Part shown: positions 1 through 10,162 of the stretch, one piece after another
Layout of the letters: each line of letters begins with the position of its first letter
Position numbering within the stretch: the stretch's first letter is position 1
DNA from: Lasiosphaeris hirsuta
Lineage: Eukaryota > Ascomycota > Sordariomycetes > Sordariales > Lasiosphaeriaceae
Reading direction: 5' to 3'
Assembly (NCBI GenBank): GCA_030549175.1
Contig: JAUKUA010000004.1
Location: 4,526,001 to 4,590,000 of the forward strand
Length of the DNA: 64,000 nucleotides
Translations under genes and position numbers: made by a program
The notes under the pieces: model-generated
What the model was told of the DNA's origin: nothing
Database searches by the model: none
The model's input: the letters and a program-made list of their open reading frames with translations, nothing else

Positions 1-1437
1 TAGCCCGATCTGGATGATGACCAACCCGATCTCACCGCGGGCCACCATCGCCGTGCCGAGTAACGTTGCGGGAGCCCAGTTCGATGCGATACCATTGCCC
101 CGTCGAGCAGCGACCTTCTCAGACCCTCCGACCATAATGAGGTCCCAGATTGGGACGCACACTCCAACTACCAACTTTCCACACAACATCAAGATGGCAA
201 AAACTACCCCCTTCCATATCATCTCGCCCGTCCACATTCGCAGAAACGGAATCGCAAATCCAATACTCGCAAAGAACAGCGGTTGCAAGATGTACCGCTG
301 CGTATCAGCCACGTACTTCTCAAACGTGTGAATAAAGGTTGGCGCCTTATCCCTCGCCGTCTCACCATGCTCCCTGCTCGTGACTACGAACGGGCCCTGG
401 GGGTGCCTGCTCGGCAGACTACTCAGCACCGTCCCGGCTAAGAACGCACCAAACAGCACAGAAGCGCCCGCATACGCAGCAATTGCCAGAAACGCACTCA
501 ACACACCCACCATCAACACAATATTAGCCACATGCTTCCCCCTCGCAAACCAACCCTCGGCAAACCGGCGAAAGCCCGGACCTAGCACAAACTTGGCCGC
601 AACCGGCGTCAGCACTGCTAGTAAGCTGCTCGCGAGGATAGGTCGGCCGATGATCCAGCCCAGGTTGCCGTCGCCGTCTTCGGCGAGGCCGCGAAGCTGG
701 TGGATGACGCTAACGAGAACAAGTCCGCAGACGTCGTCGAGGATGGCGGCGCTGATGAGAACCGTCCCGATACGGGTCTGTGAGAAGTCGGTTGTTGTCT
801 TGGAGGCGCTGTTGATGACGACGAAGGTGGTGCCGAGGGAGGTGGAGCAGAGGGCGGTGCCGATGATGAAGGCTTCCAGCGCGGCTGGTGAGGGTTAGCG
901 CTGGGGTGTGAGAGAGGGGGAATGGGGCTCACTGTGGCCGAATCCGCGGTAGAGGAGGGCGAAGGAGAGGGCGATGGGGGTGAGGACGCCGAGGAGGGCG
1001 GCCATGACGCTGAGGAGGAAGTTTTGCCTTAGGAGGTCGAGGCGAATGGTTAGGCCGCCTGGTCGTCATCAGCTAGTTGAAACGCGGCCGGGAGGGAGAG
1101 GCGGTCTACCAACCCTCGAAAATGATGAGTATTAGGCCAATGTAACCCAGAGCGAGGAATGTCTCCTGCCACTCAGGGGCCAAGATGTTGCCGATTGGCA
1201 CGCCGTAAATTAGACCGACGATAATCTGGCCGATTAGCCCCGCGCGGAAGATCTTGTCAGCGAGCCATTCTGAGATGGCCAAGAAAAAAAAGAATGAGAT
1301 GAGTGTCAAGATTCTAATGACTGGGAATGTGTTAGCGAATTGGGATCCGAGTTGGGGGCGTGACGGGGGTGACGGAGGGGCGGCGTACTGTTCGGTTCAT
1401 GATATTCGAGAAAACCGCCGCTTCCGTCGGCGGGCAT
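1..1437 (-). CDS. Monovalent cation:H+ antiporter, CPA2 (Kef/NapA-like) family, C-terminus cut by window edge
   Basis: Integral membrane cation/proton exchanger. Four exons rejoin one frame: 1389-1437, 1114-1320, 933-1058 and 1-884, with introns of 68, 55 and 48 nt. The start at 1437 is inferred: the first exon encodes a short N-terminus ending EYHEPN, and its phase-1 donor GTACGC joins to IRILTLISFFFF. Family landmarks are FEGGLTIRL at the exon 2/3 junction, a conserved acidic pair in AAILDDVCGL (the ion-binding position of CPA2 exchangers), and WAPATLLGTAMVARGEIGL just before the window edge. At least 422 codons are present, rich in hydrophobic helices, and the C-terminus lies outside the window. 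Which cation it moves cannot be read from the sequence. Family assignment is firm; the first exon is less certain. Confidence 0.85.
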
Positions 1438-2008
1438 GTTGGATGCAAGGTAGCCTGATAGACTCCAGTTTGAAGGTTATAGCAGACGCTGCCAGTGTGT
1501 TAGTTGACTTTTCCGACGGAATCGTTTGGCTGTTGAAGTCCGACGAGAGTTTGAGATTTTTGGAACTCGCAGCCGTTCTTGGCGCCGGGCCCGTGCGCGC
1601 CAAGGCGCAATGACGGCAGGTCGGGGCCGTCAGGGGACACTGCACGTCAGCTTCAGGGTTCGAGATACCGATCGCGACCAGATGCAAGCCTCAATATGGG
1701 GTAAAATCTCAGATCCAGGGACCAATTCCTAGTGTGCGCTTTTATTCGTACCCAATATCAACGACTTTCGAGTTCTCCCCGAAACCATCAATGCTCACAT
1801 CAAAGCCGAGACCCCGAGCAAATGTTTATTTCATTCATTCCATCACATTACACTCATCCTCAAACTTGAGTTCAAAACAGTCATCTATGGGTATCCTAAT
1901 CTTCTACAGTGCGCGCAACATTGTTGGCTCACTTTGCTGGCAACTCGCCACACCGGCTTCGACCGGCCAAAATCCGAAAAGAGCATTGAAAAAGAGAGAT
2001 CAAAACAC
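1438..2008. other. Intergenic, no gene seen
   Basis: About 570 nt between the antiporter start and the 3' end of the GPI-protein gene, both on the minus strand. It should hold the antiporter promoter and the GPI gene's 3' UTR. Open frames here lack codon character or homology that I recognise. Confidence 0.5.
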
Positions 2009-3233
2009 TCAGAGCAAGGCCATCGCAACCAAGCCCGCTGCCAGCGCCATCTTCCCCACCACCAGGCTCCTTGACCCCGCAGTCACTACAGTAGCCACAG
2101 GCGTGTTGCTCGTTGTGCCATTCGTAGTCAATGTATTGGGCTCGGAGGTTTGGAACGCTGGGGTCTGGTATGCCGGGGGCTGATGACCGCTGTGGCCCGG
2201 GTAGTCGGTGCTGTCTGACCACCCAGTTGTCGATGACGCCGACGGAGTTGTCGAGCCTCCGCAAGCCGCCGGAATAGTGGTGGTCACCGTAACGCTTGAT
2301 ATTATCGTGATGACACCGTTTGAGGGTACGCCGGTGTAAGATGTCACCGTTGATGTGGAGACGTCAGTCACGGTCTCGACCTCGGTAACCGTTACGGTCG
2401 CCCCCTGGCCGCCGCCCTGGGTCGTTGTCACGGTAACTGTCCCATCACCACCACCACCACCACCGCCACCCTGAGTCGTTGTGACGGTCAAAGTTCCATC
2501 ACCACCAGCCTGGGTTGACGTGACGGTCAAAGTCCCATCGCCACCAGCTTGATTTGACGTAACGGTCACCGTCGCGGTAGCCCCATCACCACCGCCGCGA
2601 GTCGTCGTGAAGGTCCCGCCACTATATTCGGTCACCGTTCGTACCGCGGGGCAGCTTTGCGGCTCGGTAGTCGTGGTCGTCGAAATAGAGCCCGAGATGC
2701 TTGAACTTGAAGTGACCTCGTTCTCAACGCCGCATTCCTCTCGACTTTGGCCCTATTGCGACCGTCAGTATTCTCGAATTCTCAAAAGCCAGCAAACATT
2801 GGGACCCACATTTTTGCAACACCACACCTTCCCGCCGAACGTGTTCCAGGCGCAGTAGTAACCGTTGTCGCAGGCGCCTATGGATTGGATTAGCCCTCTC
2901 TCCTCATCTTGCCGGTGTGGCTGACTTACGTCCGGACCCGTTCTCGCAGCATGTCTGGTTCAGCTGGACCTTGTTGTAGCAAAACAGAGACAACTCAGTC
3001 GAAGCTCTGCAAGACAGCCAATCGCCTCCGCAAGCGTTCTCGCAGGTGGTCCCGCTACCGCAGGTGCCGAACTCGGGGTGGTACCCGGGTGGTGGTGTTT
3101 GGCGGCGGAAGACGTCTTCCCCAGACAAATCGGCCATGTCGGGGGACCTCCATCTGAGGAATTGGCGCTCCTGCGCAGAGCACAAGGGCAGCGCCAAAAG
3201 CGCTGCAAGGGACAGCACCTGGCGCAAAGACAT
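2009..3233 (-). CDS. Secreted Cys-rich, GPI-anchored cell-surface protein with Thr/Gly-rich repeats
   Basis: Predicted cell-wall or plasma-membrane surface protein of 371 aa from three exons: 2930-3233, 2810-2877 and 2009-2752 (introns 52 and 57 nt, acceptors CATAG and CAATAG). Residues 1-20 form a signal peptide ending LCSA. A Cys-rich module follows, with CENACGGDWLSC, LFCYNKVQLNQTCC, a GYYCAWNTFGGKVWCC stretch spanning the first intron, and EECGVE after the second. The middle is low complexity, with repeats of the form GGDGTLTVTSTQ and Thr/Val-rich runs typical of O-mannosylated stalks. The C-terminus has a small-residue region followed by a hydrophobic tail (KMALAAGLVAMALL), as in GPI-anchor signals. 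I start at 3233 because upstream in-frame codons would add a second hydrophobic leader. Molecular function unknown. Confidence 0.75.
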
Positions 3234-4355
3234 TTTGGAGCTCTCTGAAGCTGTATGCAGGAACGCAGGAGCGAACAGCAACATTAAAAAAAAAAAAATG
3301 AGGGAAGGCGCCAAGACAAGGACAGGAAGAGGGGGGGGGGGGGTTCCTCAAGGTCTACCCCTCCGGGGGTGACTCGGAGGAGGGGAGCTCTCATAAGCTC
3401 GCTGCTCCAGGGCGGTTTCCATGGCAGCTCCGCATGGCAGATCCGTATGGCTGGCTTGGCTTGGCTGATGCAGAGTCTTGTTAGTCTCGATATCTGGATT
3501 CTGGGTAGGCACGGTCCCAACCGAGCTGTCGTCACCTGCTTTAGCTGGCATTTTCCCTTGGGCGCCCGTGGCGGGCTCTGATGGGCTGAAGGCCAAGCCC
3601 CGAATGCGACCCCCCTGCACACCTGTCCAACCACGGCCCCGGCTCGCCCGCCTCAGCAGCTTCCGTACCTGTCGGCGGTGAGTTGTTTGATCGTGGCTTG
3701 CAGCCCGGGTGGAGGAGGTTGGGGCAATCGACGTCCCCAAGCTGCCGTCGATCAGGCAAGCACCCTGCCCGCCCGCCTCGTTCCCTGCCAAGACTTCCAT
3801 TTGCAACCCAACACGCCTGTCCAATTCCGTCCATTTGCGTCCCGATTTTTCGAGTTTTTGCCCTGATATCGTTCTGCATCGACTAGTGTCTGCCGACCTG
3901 TGCAGGAGTCACCTCGGGGCCCCTGTCAAAATGTAGCCCATCATGGTCCGAAGACGGTGCCAGCGTCGGTGTGTCGTCGTCACACGCTCTTCTCCTCCGC
4001 CCAACCATTATTGGCGACAGCCCGCGTCTGCCCAACGCCGACGCCAGGACAAGCTTTTTGAGCTGTCCTGTCCTGGTCGCCCCAGCATCCACCTGCCACG
4101 CCACCGATTCTCGCCAGACCCGGCGACTCTCTTTCTTCTCTCTCACTCCGCATATGTGGTGGGGATCCTCGTGGAAGGCCGTTATTCTTCAGCATCAAGC
4201 CGTGTGCACATCATCGCCATCCCAGTTCGGCATACACACACACACATCCTGCGCCTGACCCAGCTATTTGGGACTGACATCCCCCCATCATCAACAGCAG
4301 CCCCTCTCAAGGGAGGCGCTCAACCTTCAACACACTCCGATACCGTCCAGACAAG
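3234..4355. promoter_or_regulatory. Divergent intergenic region with homopolymer and CA tracts
   Basis: About 1.1 kb between the start of the GPI protein (minus) and the start of the seven-TM protein (plus), so it should contain both promoters. It holds an A-run near 3285-3297, a G-run near 3332-3343 and a short CA tract near 4231-4245 about 110 bp upstream of the plus-strand ATG. The many short ORFs on both strands overlap each other and show no recognisable domain. Confidence 0.45.
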
Positions 4356-6050
4356 ATGGGCTACTTTGTGGGAATCACTAGCACCGGCTTCGTCGGCACC
4401 GACGAGCTGAGCGCTGTCACCTCGTTCCAGCCATGCCACATCTTTGGCGACCAGATGCTCATCGGCATGGGCATCCGCGTCGGCTTCTACCTGCTATACG
4501 TCGCCGCCATCGTGGCCGTGCTCTTCGGCGTCGACAAGCAATTCCGCTTCTGGCACGGTGCCTGGGGCATCTTGGCCCTCTCTCTCTTCCTCTCCATGTT
4601 CCTCAACGTGGCAAGCTTCAACCTCATTATCATCGACTACGCCGTCTTGATCGAGCTCGTGCTGTGGTACCCTGTTTACTTTGTCTTCACTGTGCTCTTC
4701 CGTCGTGCCCTCACCGTAAAGGGCCATGAAACGACCAAGTCGGATGAGGAAGTCCGCGAACGCCTACAGCGCTTACGCCAGGCCGCTGTGACCAACCTTG
4801 ATGTTGCGCGCGCGCGGGCCTACTCGAATGTTCTCAAGGCCTTTGCCTTTCATGCCGTGGCTGAGGAAGCCGAGGACGACGCCGACGCCGCGCAAGCCGC
4901 CCTGTCGCAGGCTATCACCCACTATGTCTCGCATTGGCATGAGCAGGTCGATGTTCGCGATGGTGAGCGCCGCGAGGAGTATGTTGCCGATGGCGGCGCC
5001 GTCACCACGGTTTATAACCAGGATCTAATCGATGAGATTGCGGCTGCGCCAACCCGCGCCGATGTTGATAAGCTCCGCGACCTCTACATTGCCGCCCTGA
5101 TCCACTCCCAACAATCCGTCTCCGAGGCTCGTGCTGCCGAGCAGGAGGTTGCGCTCATTGCGTCTGAGGAGCTGAACATCAAACGGCGCACGCGCCCAAC
5201 GAAGCATGCGGCCAAACACTTTTTGATCACGACGAGCTATAAGGACCAGCTGACGGCTGCTATCGGGCTGCTCGTCTGGTCCATGTACATGTTCGGCACC
5301 GCCGCGCTCAACTGGCCGCTGCTGCACAACGGAAACAAGACGGGTGGACAATGCGACGACGTGCCGACAGTGTATTTCGTGTTTGCGCCGAAGAAACCCT
5401 TTGCCGACCACAAGTTCGCCACGTTTCTCAAGGTCTGGACGGTTGGAGTGTGCATCTTTGCCGTCTTCACCACCGCCGTCGGCCTCTTCCTCCTCATCGT
5501 CGGTGTCTTCGGCCCTGCTGCTCTCGGTCTCAAGACATGGGGCGGCCGCAAACGCAAGGGGAAGCGATCCGTCGAGTCGGGCACGTCGAGCGACTTCGTC
5601 TATGACGTGCGCGGCTCTGCTGGGTACTCGCGCCGCGCTAGGGGCCAGCACGCCCAGGAGATTCTAAGCTGTCTGCACCACACCGACTCGCGCACGATCC
5701 GCCACCGCTACCAGATGCGCATCACGTCGCCCATGCACTTCACCCTGTGGAACATCCCCTGGGCGGTGCTGTTGGCCGTGTTGTTGGTGGTTACTATCAC
5801 GTGTGCCGAGTTGACGGTCAACCGCCAAGGCCCGAACAACGACACGCCGCTGGACTTTGCCAGGCCGCCGCTGCATGAGACGGCTGAAATCTTGGCCTTC
5901 TTGATCGGGCTATACTCGCTTGTGTTGACGTTGCTGAGCGTGTTTGGCGCGATTGTTTCAACGGTGCTTCGTAATAAGCGGAGGGAGGTCAAGGAGCCGA
6001 AGGATGAGGATCGGCACTATGGACAGAAGGGGTATGGGAAAGAGGCTTGA
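4356..6050 (+). CDS. Seven-TM membrane protein of unknown family
   Basis: An uninterrupted 564-aa reading frame with a real ATG at 4356. Hydrophobic segments lie near residues 40-58, 70-90, 93-115, 295-315, 358-390, 466-488 and 508-538, so about seven membrane spans are likely. Between the third and fourth spans is a charged, helix-forming stretch of about 170 residues rich in Ala, Glu and Arg that could form a coiled coil (EEVRERLQRLRQAAV and similar). The C-terminal tail is short and strongly charged. I do not recognise the family; fungal proteins of this kind are usually annotated as hypothetical. The high-GC, codon-biased sequence and lack of frame damage argue that it is a working gene. 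Confidence 0.8.
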   Translation: MGYFVGITSTGFVGTDELSAVTSFQPCHIFGDQMLIGMGIRVGFYLLYVAAIVAVLFGVDKQFRFWHGAWGILALSLFLSMFLNVASFNLIIIDYAVLIELVLWYPVYFVFTVLFRRALTVKGHETTKSDEEVRERLQRLRQAAVTNLDVARARAYSNVLKAFAFHAVAEEAEDDADAAQAALSQAITHYVSHWHEQVDVRDGERREEYVADGGAVTTVYNQDLIDEIAAAPTRADVDKLRDLYIAALIHSQQSVSEARAAEQEVALIASEELNIKRRTRPTKHAAKHFLITTSYKDQLTAAIGLLVWSMYMFGTAALNWPLLHNGNKTGGQCDDVPTVYFVFAPKKPFADHKFATFLKVWTVGVCIFAVFTTAVGLFLLIVGVFGPAALGLKTWGGRKRKGKRSVESGTSSDFVYDVRGSAGYSRRARGQHAQEILSCLHHTDSRTIRHRYQMRITSPMHFTLWNIPWAVLLAVLLVVTITCAELTVNRQGPNNDTPLDFARPPLHETAEILAFLIGLYSLVLTLLSVFGAIVSTVLRNKRREVKEPKDEDRHYGQKGYGKEA

Positions 6051-8893
6051 TTAGATTTTGGAAATTCAGGTGGCAGGTGGCAAGGCATCTTTGAATGGTT
6101 GTGTTGTCTCCCTTCTATTAGGATTGGATGTGCCATTTGGGTCGGGGTTATTATTAACCCTTGGATGGTAGAAGAGTCGCCATCGTTGCCATGAAGAAAC
6201 CAACCAGGGCTATGTGCTTTATATAGAAGCTTCAGAGACTCTACGGATGTGATGTCTCCAAATAATGAAAGCAGCCAAACAAGACAAAGGAATTCAGGCA
6301 CTAGCAATGAACCAGGTTCGTGAGGCTACAAGAGCTTCAACCAACTTTATCAATTTAGCACCCCACTTGCAACGCTTCTCAATTGCGCCATTTCTTGGTT
6401 GGTCCGAGCGTCCTTGAAAAAAATAAAATTTAGTGCTTGGGAGAGAACTGTAGTAACTTTGCCCTGGGCTTTGCTCACAGCGTTCAGGTTACAACCGCGC
6501 GCAGCGTTACGCCAGGCAATTGGCATGCGATGGTGTGTGACTTGCATGCGTGGCTTTTGACAGGGCGGTAGTATTCCTGGACGTACCTTTTTCTGCCGTT
6601 CGCAGAGAGGAAGGTGAGTTTCCCCCAACGCACCCCAAGCAGTGATCGGAGAAGGTAGGAGGCCGCTGGGCACTACCTGTGAGCACTGCCATAGGAGGAA
6701 GAGAAAGTGCGTAGGTGAGTTACCGTACGAAAGGTGACTACCGGTCCTACCACGAAAGGTTCGACCACGACCTAGCGACCTAGAGGCCAGCCAGACCAGG
6801 ACTAGATGGAGCAGATAGCATGATGCTTGGTGACCAACAGCTTATCACGAGCCTGTCGATTCTCATCGTGTGCTTCTCAACTTAGGAAATGATTATTACC
6901 CAGTACACTTCATATACGTTATGTAGAGGTAAGGAGGGCCTCCTATTATTTCGTTTAACGCTATTAATTCCTACGGCATTTTTACGACTGGTTAGGATAG
7001 GTAGTAAGTAAATTGTACCGATAGATTCTGTAGGTAGATACGGAGTATAAATTACGAACGAAGACGAGTAGTTGGATGTGGTAGGTGGAAGCGATCAAGT
7101 CCCCAATTTGGCACACATTACCTAGCAGCCTCACAACCATTAACGTCAGTTTTCAAATTGTACACTTGAAAACAGGCAACTAAAGCCCTCCCGGGCCTAG
7201 AGTCTCACATACCGGGATGATAGCCACAACTGGGGTCCGGGCAATCAGATTTCCTGATAGGGTGCCAGAACATTGCCCGGCATCGCCGACACTGTCTAAT
7301 CTTCGGTACTTGGGGGGCATCTGCTTTGGATTGGGGTATTTATTTGGGCGTCGGTGTTGGTGTGGACGCCGATGGTGCTTCGGTTTCCGCATGTTGGAGC
7401 CTTTCTTCCCATGTCGGCTTTGCTTCAGGCACCGACCTAGGCTTCAACTCAACTTGCTGTGCTCTTGGAGAGAGTTCGTACCGGGCGAGGAGCCGACTAC
7501 CCCATGGTTTCTTCGAACTTGCCATGTGGTGCATATCCCATGTGCATAGGGGCTTTCCATCCATAATTGCCTCATGGATCCTATGGCGGCAAGGCACGCC
7601 GTACTGCAAGGAGGCAGTGCAACTATTGTCACGGGGGCCAAGTGGTCGGCATTCGGCGATTGGGCGTGTTGTTGTTAATAGTTGCCTTTGCATATCAATT
7701 ACGGTCGTATGGGCGGGGTCGGGTGTAGGTCTCGGGGCAATTGGCACGCAGATTGGCCTTACATGTGGTGGGCAATTGGCTGGCATGGAGGGGATCAAAG
7801 GCTGGCCTAGACTTGGTAGGCACGTGGTGGGCTGGCTGGCAAAAGCGGTGTTGCACCAAACGCTCGAGACAACATGGGTGAGCCGCCGGCCAAGCCACAA
7901 GCTTGAATACACATTCTCGCCATGTTAGACGCCGAGTCAATCTCGAAAGAGTTATTGTTCTCAAGCCCCGCGTTAAAGGCTGTAAGCGTCTCGGAGAAAC
8001 ATGACGGGTGCTCCAGGGATGGCTGACTGGATACTGACCAACTTCTTAGTTCTCCGGACTCGAAAGCTTTGGAGGGCGGCAATCGGCACCGAGACAATTC
8101 TCTTTAGGAAGGCCGTTTTGGTCTATTCATAAAACCCTCCAGCAGAGTCTTCTGCACCGCCTCGACAAGGAACTCTCTGCATGACAAGATGCATTTCTAC
8201 GCTAATCGGATATTCAAGCACCATCGAACTACATGTGGGAAAGGAGGCGTACGAGCAGGGAATTATCGCCAGCCAATTAGCAAAATGCATCCATAGAGAA
8301 TCAGAGCGGAGCCATAACCTGATGGAGCATTCCAAGGTCTGGACCTTGCTCTGCGCTGTCTACCTCGAGCTCGGCATCAGTGGAAGGAAGGAGGTCTGGC
8401 TGAAGCTCTTGAGGCATGGGAGCTGAGATGCCAATTCCGTGCCCAATTATCCTCCACGGACGAGATGACACGGGAAATTTATTCCTTGTCGTAAACTTGT
8501 TAACCCAAGTTTCACAGTTCCTGGATAACATCAAGTTGCACATTTCTTCTTTAGAGAGATGGTTACTAGACTTGCCACTTCTGCTATTGCAAAGGAACTA
8601 ATGTGACGTGGCTGTCTAATCTACAGCCGTTCGGCACTTATTCATTTCATTCACGCATCAAGACAAAAAGATTGGAGTAGAGGGGTGGTTATCTGGCTAT
8701 GTTACATCTATCAAGGGTTGCCGACGATGGCTTCTATATATGCGCAAAGGCACGATTCATTCCTTTTGGCCTGGAAGGAATGCTTTCTGGTCTTGGTGAT
8801 TTCTCCAAGACCCCGATCGCTGGCATGGAGGATGGCTAGGTTGAAGCTGTTGCTAAGGCTGAATCCTGTACCATGTTGTCACCGGAGCCAGCT
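6051..8893. other. Gene-poor region grading into AT-rich repeat
   Basis: No supported gene. From about 6890 to 7160 the sequence is AT-rich with many TA steps, as in RIP-damaged DNA. Around 7690-7870 it carries stretches related to the interior of the MITE at 51.1-51.8 kb (shared phrases such as AATTGGCACGCAG and GTGGTGGGCAATTG), so an old relative of that element probably lies here. A plus-strand frame at 8181-8426 looks faintly coding but has no partner exons that I can identify. Confidence 0.45.
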
Positions 8894-9403
8894 TCACGTG
8901 CTGCTGGAAGAGCTTGGGGTTCCGTAGCCCAAGGTTGAAGAGCAGCCCGGTTGGGGTGTGAGCAGAGGAAGCGGAAAATGAGCTCCATTTCCATTTTCTT
9001 GAGTTCCATCTCCATCTGCATCTAGGCAATTCGTTCTTTGCTCGCAGTCTCTCTATTTTGGGTCTCCATCTGCATCTAGGCAATCCGTTCTTTGCTCGCA
9101 GTCTCTCTGTTTTGAGTCTCTGGTCTCTCTGTTTCGGGCATTGGCGTTGGACTTGATAGCATAAAACTTGGCGGCGAATATAAGCAGAGTGAAAGCGATA
9201 ACGGCGACCTGGAACTGCCATACCCAGAGAAGCGACTTGAAGCTGTAAACGACGTAAATCTGGCTAATGCCGTTACCTCCGGCTGACCAGAGAGCCGACG
9301 TGGCCGAAGCAAAAGCTTGATAAGCCATGATGTCGTGTGAAATATTGTGCAAGTTGGGAACCTGCAGCGGGCTTATACCAGACAGGTCAGTTTGGAGGGC
9401 CAT
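8894..9403 (-). pseudogene. Small single-TM protein with repeat tail, interrupted by one TAG
   Basis: A minus-strand frame starts at an ATG at 9403 and encodes a soluble N-terminus of about 70 residues, a single hydrophobic helix (FQVAVIAFTLLIFAAKFYAI), then a charged tail. The tail is built on a 54-bp tandem duplication (9015-9068 and 9069-9122). The frame meets TAG at 9053-9055, giving 116 aa. At the equivalent codon of the other repeat unit the base triplet is CAG. Reading through that one stop, the frame stays open to TGA at 8894-8896 (169 codons). This is direct in-locus evidence for a CAG to TAG change of the RIP type. A second frame through the repeats would encode a coiled coil (KERIA-MQMETQNRE), so the original frame of the tail is not fully settled. 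Function unknown. Confidence 0.45.
9015..9122. repeat. 54-bp tandem duplication (2 copies)
   Basis: Two adjacent 54-bp units, each beginning TCTGCATCTAGGCAAT and ending near GTCTC, differ at a few positions. The unit length is a multiple of three, so both frames survive the duplication. One difference is the CAG/TAG pair that ends the small membrane-protein frame. Confidence 0.8.
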
Positions 9404-10162
9404 GGCGGAGAGATAGGGATGATGGTAGAGATAATTGTGAAGATGAGGCCGAAGTGATGGGTTGAAGAGTTGGGTTAAAGAGTTGGGTTGAAGAGATGGA
9501 TTGAGGAGATAAGGTGAGGACATGAGTTGATGGATGAGGTAGATTGGGGAACTTAAGTAGAAGGAAATCGCTTACTTGCCTTTGTCTCAATGAGATTCCA
9601 GTTATAGACAGAATAAAGTGTTGTGACGGAACAAACTATTGTGGAGACGGGATAAAGTCGCTGTCGTTGTCAAAGTTGCTGGTGTTGGTTGAGAAAGTCG
9701 AAAAGACCTAAATTCTTTCGGTGGGGAGGTACTTGTATCTATGATATTGTTACCATCGCCAGTCCTACACTTGGACACATTCCCATTGTCATCGCTGGCC
9801 CCGCGCTTGGCCATGGTGATGTCTCCATCTGCATCGCCACTGGCCTCTTATCGGATGGTCATGTCTTCATTTGCAGCGTCGCTAGCCACTTATCCGATAG
9901 TGAGACGGTGATGTCGAGGCGGTCATGGTTAGAGGGCTGTCCGTTCACGTCTAAGAGGTAGTTATACTACGTAACTTATATCCTACCTTCTGTCTACTTT
10001 GTAACTTTGTATTAAAGTACGGGGAGTATGAGGGTGTTTCGCTATGTGAGTAAACGTTACTCTATACGGAGTAAGCTTCTTTATAGGAGCGTAATGTTAA
10101 TTGGTTACATTATTCGTGTTCTGTGTTCCTATCATATTACCTCTTGGTACGAGGTGGGTTGT
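9404..10162. repeat. Repeat-derived sequence, including a diverged copy of an LTR 3' part
   Basis: No gene supported. The segment at about 9955-10165 aligns by eye with the 3' half of the solo LTR at 10789-11260: both contain GGTAGTTATAC followed by similar sequence, and both end CTTGG-ACGA-GTGGG before TGTGAC. Differences are mainly transitions, as expected for RIP divergence. I could not define the 5' end of this copy. Confidence 0.4.

Noticed and set aside
7326..7928. Open frames on both strands at 7.3-7.9 kb
   Set aside because: Both strands are open over the same bases and the sequence shares phrases with the MITE interior, so it is repeat-derived rather than a gene.
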